64,000 nucleotides of DNA from Geodermatophilus africanus (GTDB lineage Bacteria > Actinomycetota > Actinomycetes > Mycobacteriales > Geodermatophilaceae). Position numbers and translations under genes: made by a program. The stretch is taken from assembly GCF_900107105.1 (NCBI RefSeq), contig NZ_FNOT01000001.1:310001-374000 (forward strand). Reading direction: 5' to 3'. Of this stretch, positions 59,382 through 64,000 are shown in pieces (positions within the stretch are counted from its first letter, which is position 1; the number at the start of each line of letters is the position of its first letter). Under the pieces are notes generated by a model. It was not told the DNA's origin. It saw only the letters and a list, made by a program, of their open reading frames with translations, and made no database searches.

Positions 59382-60332
59382 TCACAGCCGCACCGTCCCG
59401 CCGTCGGCGGCCGCGGTGGCCACGGCAACCGCCAGCCGGTGGGTGCGCAGCGCCTCGCGGTACGGCGTCCGGACGTCGTCCCCCTCGCCGCGGACGGCTG
59501 CCACGAAGGCGCGGTCCTCGGCCTCGAAGGGGTCGACGTCGCGGTCGACCACCCGCTCGCCGTCGTCGTCGGTGACCACGAGCTGGTGCTCGGTGAGCCA
59601 GAGGCCCAGGCCCGGGGCGACCAGCTCGACGCCGATCCGGTGCGCGCGGGGCAGCAGGCAGCTGTTGGAGAAGGACCCGACCGCGCCGCTGTCGAAGCGC
59701 AGCGCGGCGGTGCAGACGTCGAGGATGTCGCCGGGCCCGTCGGGCGAGCGCGAGCCGGTGGCCCAGCCGGCCTCGACCTCCCCGACCAGCACCCGGGCGA
59801 CGTCGAAGAGGTGGGTGGCCTGCTCGACGGTCTGCCCGCCCGAGCCGTCCTGCCGCGCCCACCAGTCGACCCGCGGCGCCCGGTCCAGCCACGTGCCGAG
59901 CACCAGGCGGGCCGGCGCCCCGGCGAGCAGCTCGCGGGCCAGCTCCAGGGTGTCGAGGTAGCGCCAGTGGTAGCCGACCGCGGTCAGCAGCCCGGCGGCG
60001 TCGATCCGGTCGGCCAGCGCCGCCGCGGTGCCGAGGTCGGTCGCGAGGGGCTTCTCCACGAACAGCGGCAATCCGCGCTCGACGGCCGCCGTCTCCACCT
60101 CGCCGTGCGCGTGCGGCGGGACGCAGACCCAGAGCGCGTCGAGCCGCTCCACGTCGAGCAGGTCCGCCCAGTGCGCGTAGGCCGCCGCCCCCGCGCGGGC
60201 GGCGAGCACCTCGGCCCGGTCGGCGCGCGGGTCGGCGATCCCGGCGACGGTCACGCCCTCGATGGAGGTGAGCACGTCGACGTGCCGCCCGGCGATGAAC
60301 CCGGCCCCGACCAGGCCGATCCTCGTCGTCAT
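59382..60332 (-). CDS. Gfo/Idh/MocA family oxidoreductase
   Basis: 316 residues from ATG 60332 with CAGGAGG upstream. N-terminal GLVGAGFIAGRHVDVL, the family Lys-Pro LFVEKPLATDLG, and C-terminal QTVEQATHLFDVARVLVGEV containing the His implicated in catalysis. Operonic with the MDR enzyme; together they resemble the two-enzyme oxidation/reduction sets that invert or remove sugar hydroxyls. A short repeated phrase (CTCGCTCGCTGGCGCTCG) fills part of the gap between them. Confidence 0.88.
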   Translation of the reverse strand: MTTRIGLVGAGFIAGRHVDVLTSIEGVTVAGIADPRADRAEVLAARAGAAAYAHWADLLDVERLDALWVCVPPHAHGEVETAAVERGLPLFVEKPLATDLGTAAALADRIDAAGLLTAVGYHWRYLDTLELARELLAGAPARLVLGTWLDRAPRVDWWARQDGSGGQTVEQATHLFDVARVLVGEVEAGWATGSRSPDGPGDILDVCTAALRFDSGAVGSFSNSCLLPRAHRIGVELVAPGLGLWLTEHQLVVTDDDGERVVDRDVDPFEAEDRAFVAAVRGEGDDVRTPYREALRTHRLAVAVATAAADGGTVRL

Positions 60333-60696
60333 GCCGGCCTCCTGCCCGGCCCGGCCGGGCGGCAACCCTCCAGCCCCCGGAGCGCCCGCGTCCGCCGGCC
60401 GGACGGGCGGGCGGGACGCCGACCTGCTCCGCTAGCTCGGCCTGGACCCGGACAGCCGCGCCCCGGGCGGGGGCTCGCGCTGCGCTGACGGTGCAGTGCG
60501 GACGTCGCCGCGAACCCCTGCGTGGCGGGCCGGTCAGCGCCCGGGGGTGAGACCGAGGACGGTCGCCGCCAGGTCCACCGCGGCCGGGTCGGGCACCCGC
60601 TCCGCCGCGGCCTCCACATGACACCGGGCCGGCAGTGGGGCAGGAGGGCAAGAACGGTCGGGCGCGGGAGCGCCGTCCCCAACCAGACTCGCTGAC
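60333..60696. other. 364-bp intergenic region, possible gene-end fragment
   Basis: No complete gene. On the minus strand 60538-60621 reads HVEAAAERVPDPAAVDLAAT then VLGLTPGR and a TGA, which looks like the last residues of a lost gene. The rest is GC-rich with no RNA gene or operator I can recognise. Confidence 0.4.
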
Positions 60697-61635
60697 GTGG
60701 CCGACGACGACCCCCTCCCCGGACGGGACCGCCTCCGCGAACTGCTCGACGCCGTCCTCGACGAGGACAACCGCACGCTGCCCGACATGGCCGGCGACGC
60801 CTTCGCCAGCCCCTGGTACTTCGCCCGGCAGGTGAGCCGGGGTGCCGGGGAGCCGCCGGTGGCCCTGCGACGACGGGTGCTGCTGGAGCGGGCGGCGTGG
60901 CAGCTGCGCGAGGGGTCGAGCGTCACGGCGGCCGCCTTCGCCGCCGGCTACGAGTCGGTGGAGGGCTTCGCCCGCGCGTTCGCCCGCGCCTACGGCCGCT
61001 CCCCCGGCACGTCGGACGACGGCCACCCGCGCACCCGCGACGAGCACTGGCTGCCCGCACCCAACGGCATCCACTTCCACCCGCCGACCTCGCTGTGGGT
61101 CGCCGACGAGGGCCGGCGCGGCACACCGGACGAGGTGACCGCCCTGCTGGTGCACCACGACGTCGAGGACACCCGCGCCCTGCTCGAGGTCGCGAAGGCC
61201 CTTCCGGACGACGAGTACCGGCGGACCCGGCTGCCCGGGCTGTCGGTGCTGGCCTGGGACGGCCCGGAGGAGTCGGTGGCCGCCGTGCTGGGCGCGCTGG
61301 TGTGGGCCAAGGAGGTGTGGCTGGCCTCGATCGAGGGCGCCGGCTCCCCCGCCCGCGGCCCCGACGACCCGCCGTCCCTGCTGGCCCGGCACGACGCTGT
61401 GGCGCCCCGCTGGCTGGCCGCCGTCCGGGACGTCGCCCGCCGCGGCGCCTGGGGCGACCGGCTCGTCGACGCGCTGTGCGAGCCGCCGGAGACGTTCGTC
61501 CTCGGCAGCGTCGTGGCCCACGTCCTCACGTTCTCGGCGCACCGGCGGCTGCTGGTGCGCCACCTGCTCCGGGACGCCGGCTTGGCCGTCGACACCGGGG
61601 ACCCCATCGAGTGGCTGACCAGGAGGGACCGATGA
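60697..61635 (+). CDS. AraC-type HTH domain fused to DinB-like domain
   Basis: 312 residues from GTG 60697. Residues about 15-105 form an AraC DNA-binding domain: FASPWYFARQVSRGAGEPPV, RRRVLLERAAWQL and VTAAAFAAGYESVEGFARAF with the RSPG ending. The C-terminal half is DinB-like (VVAHVLTFSAHRRLLVRHLL) with spaced metal His residues. A sensor-less regulator in which the DinB part may bind a metal or thiol ligand. Overlaps the reductase gene by ATGA, so it probably controls its own operon. Confidence 0.87.
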   Translation: MADDDPLPGRDRLRELLDAVLDEDNRTLPDMAGDAFASPWYFARQVSRGAGEPPVALRRRVLLERAAWQLREGSSVTAAAFAAGYESVEGFARAFARAYGRSPGTSDDGHPRTRDEHWLPAPNGIHFHPPTSLWVADEGRRGTPDEVTALLVHHDVEDTRALLEVAKALPDDEYRRTRLPGLSVLAWDGPEESVAAVLGALVWAKEVWLASIEGAGSPARGPDDPPSLLARHDAVAPRWLAAVRDVARRGAWGDRLVDALCEPPETFVLGSVVAHVLTFSAHRRLLVRHLLRDAGLAVDTGDPIEWLTRRDR

Positions 61636-62162
61636 CGCGCACCGTCTACTACACCGCGACCAGCCTCGACGGCTTCATCGCCGACGAGCACCACTCGCTG
61701 GACTGGCTGCTCTCCCGGCACTCCGACGAGCACGGCCCGATGGGGTACGCGGAGTTCGAGAAGCGGGTCGGCGCGCTGGTCATGGGCGCGACGACCTACC
61801 AGTGGGTGCAGGAGCACGACCCGGGGGCGTGGGCCTACACCGTCCCGGCCTGGGTCCTCACCCACCGGCAGTTCCCCGCTCCCCCGGGCGCCGACGTCCG
61901 GTTCACCGCCGCCGACGTCGCCGAGGTGCACGCGGAGATGGTCGCGGCCGCCGGGGACCGCGACGTGTGGGTCGTCGGCGGCGGCGACCTCGCCGGCCAG
62001 TTCGCCGACCGCGGCCTGCTCGACGAGGTGGTCGTGTCCATCGCCCCGGTGACCCTCGGCGGCGGCGCGCCGCTGCTGCCGCGCCGGTTGGAGCTGGTCC
62101 GCACCGAGGAGGCGGTCAACGGCGAGTTCGTCTGCATCCGCTACGACGTCGTCCGGACGTGA
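61632..62162 (+). CDS. Dihydrofolate-reductase-like (RibD C-terminal type) protein
   Basis: 176 residues from ATG 61632 with AGGAGGGACCG upstream. RibD-C/DHFR fold: VYYTATSLDGFIADEHHSLD, VMGATTYQWV, the NADPH motif WVVGGGDLAGQFADRGLLDE and VTLGGGAPLLPRRLELV. These are widespread NADPH reductases of unclear substrate, distinct from folA. Translationally coupled to the AraC-DinB regulator. Confidence 0.92.
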   Translation: MTRTVYYTATSLDGFIADEHHSLDWLLSRHSDEHGPMGYAEFEKRVGALVMGATTYQWVQEHDPGAWAYTVPAWVLTHRQFPAPPGADVRFTAADVAEVHAEMVAAAGDRDVWVVGGGDLAGQFADRGLLDEVVVSIAPVTLGGGAPLLPRRLELVRTEEAVNGEFVCIRYDVVRT

Positions 62163-63681
<1,519 letters not shown>

Positions 63682-63683
<2 letters not shown>

Positions 63684-63739
63684 GGACCCCCTGCCCCCCC
63701 ACCGCTCGCAAGCTCGCGGCGGGGCCCTGCAGGGGGGCC
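63682..63739 (+). repeat. Type-A hairpin repeat at the argG stop
   Basis: The head AAGGACCCCCTGCCCCCCCA begins with the last bases of the argG TAA; loop CTCGCAAGCTCGCG; tail GGGGCCCTGCAGGGGGGCC. Oriented with its head to the stop codon as at the other loci. Confidence 0.87.
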
Positions 63740-63765
63740 ACCGTCACGCGCCGAAGGGCCGGTCG

Positions 63766-64000
63766 TCACGTCGCGCGGTAGACCGCGTCGGGGACGTCGG
63801 TGACGAACATGTGCCCCGGCGCGTGGGTGATCGCGAACGGCGGCCGGGAGTCCATGAGCGCCGCCTGCGGCGTGACCCCGCAGGCCCAGAACACCGGGAC
63901 GTCGCCCTCGGCGGGCTCGACCGGGTCGCCGAAGTCGGGCGCACCGAGGTCGGCGATGCCCAGGGCCTCGGGTGCCCCGACGTGCACCGGCGCGCCGTGC
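63766..64000 (-). CDS. DUF1445 / D-glutamate-cyclase-like hydro-lyase (C-terminal part, runs off window)
   Basis: The last ~78 residues are visible on the minus strand, ending at TGA 63766. [40 protein letters not shown] and [20 protein letters not shown] match the conserved end of the DUF1445 putative hydro-lyase family, which includes D-glutamate cyclase. The His-Ala-Pro-Gly-His and CGVTP motifs are the family's best-conserved parts. Confidence 0.88.
   Translation of the reverse strand, partial: HGAPVHVGAPEALGIADLGAPDFGDPVEPAEGDVPVFWACGVTPQAALMDSRPPFAITHAPGHMFVTDVPDAVYRAT

Noticed and set aside
49708..60332. Glycosyltransferase block as an antibiotic biosynthesis cluster
   Set aside because: No polyketide, peptide or terpene core genes; transferases and sugar oxidoreductases fit surface glycan assembly better.

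Overview
The window is very GC-rich, gene-dense actinobacterial chromosome. GTG starts are common, many neighbouring genes overlap by 4 bp (ATGA or GTGA), and several genes look leaderless (a -10 hexamer ending 7-8 nt before the start codon). A Cys-Arg-ending leader peptide, MshC/CysRS-like and DUF664-type proteins and a broken DUF222-like gene all fit a soil actinomycete. The overall style resembles Geodermatophilaceae (Blastococcus, Geodermatophilus, Modestobacter), but that family assignment is inference. I saw no tRNA, rRNA, CRISPR array, transposase or prophage genes.

Layout. 0-5.7 kb: end of an MFS exporter, then a signalling cluster with a cyclic-nucleotide-binding-type histidine kinase, a receiver/thioredoxin-reductase fusion without its cysteine pair, a cysteine-less thioredoxin-like protein and a UBP zinc-finger protein. 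5.7-12.1 kb: a quinate/shikimate-type catabolic block (TetR, Gfo/Idh dehydrogenase, MHS transporter, shikimate dehydrogenase, dehydroshikimate-dehydratase-like fusion). 12-21.6 kb: dienelactone hydrolase, a phosphofructokinase remnant, a 6PGDH-like enzyme, STAS and SpoIIE-type phosphatase genes, a subtilase with a separate propeptide-like protein, a TPP enzyme plus cyclase pair, and a gutted Na+/H+ antiporter gene. 21.6-27.3 kb: chromate operon, sulfotransferase, beta-propeller protein, a cysteine leader peptide in front of a broken cysteine dioxygenase, and YceI. 27.3-41.7 kb: a catabolic region with an intradiol dioxygenase, two CaiB-type CoA-transferases, a citrate-synthase-like lyase, an amidohydrolase, IclR, enoyl-CoA hydratase, an NDMA-type alcohol dehydrogenase, a BtuF-like protein and the B12-dependent mutase IcmF. 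41.7-49.7 kb: acetyltransferase, GT9-like protein, VTT membrane protein, MshC/CysRS-like ligase, pyridoxal kinase and succinate-semialdehyde dehydrogenase. 49.7-60.3 kb: a glycan/sugar block with five glycosyltransferases, a CoiA-like protein, a His-rich membrane protein, an alcohol dehydrogenase and a Gfo/Idh enzyme. 60.3-64 kb: AraC-DinB, a DHFR-like reductase, argG behind tandem ARG boxes, and the end of a DUF1445 gene.

The most unusual feature is a family of GC-rich hairpin repeats, 11 loci in this window. Where a copy abuts an intact gene, the same end faces that gene's stop codon. At four loci a second hairpin type sits inside the loop of the first, once in the opposite orientation. At two loci the repeat is translated in frame as the N-terminus of the next gene. 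Three genes (pfk, antiporter, cysteine dioxygenase) have lost their middles while keeping flanking parts.
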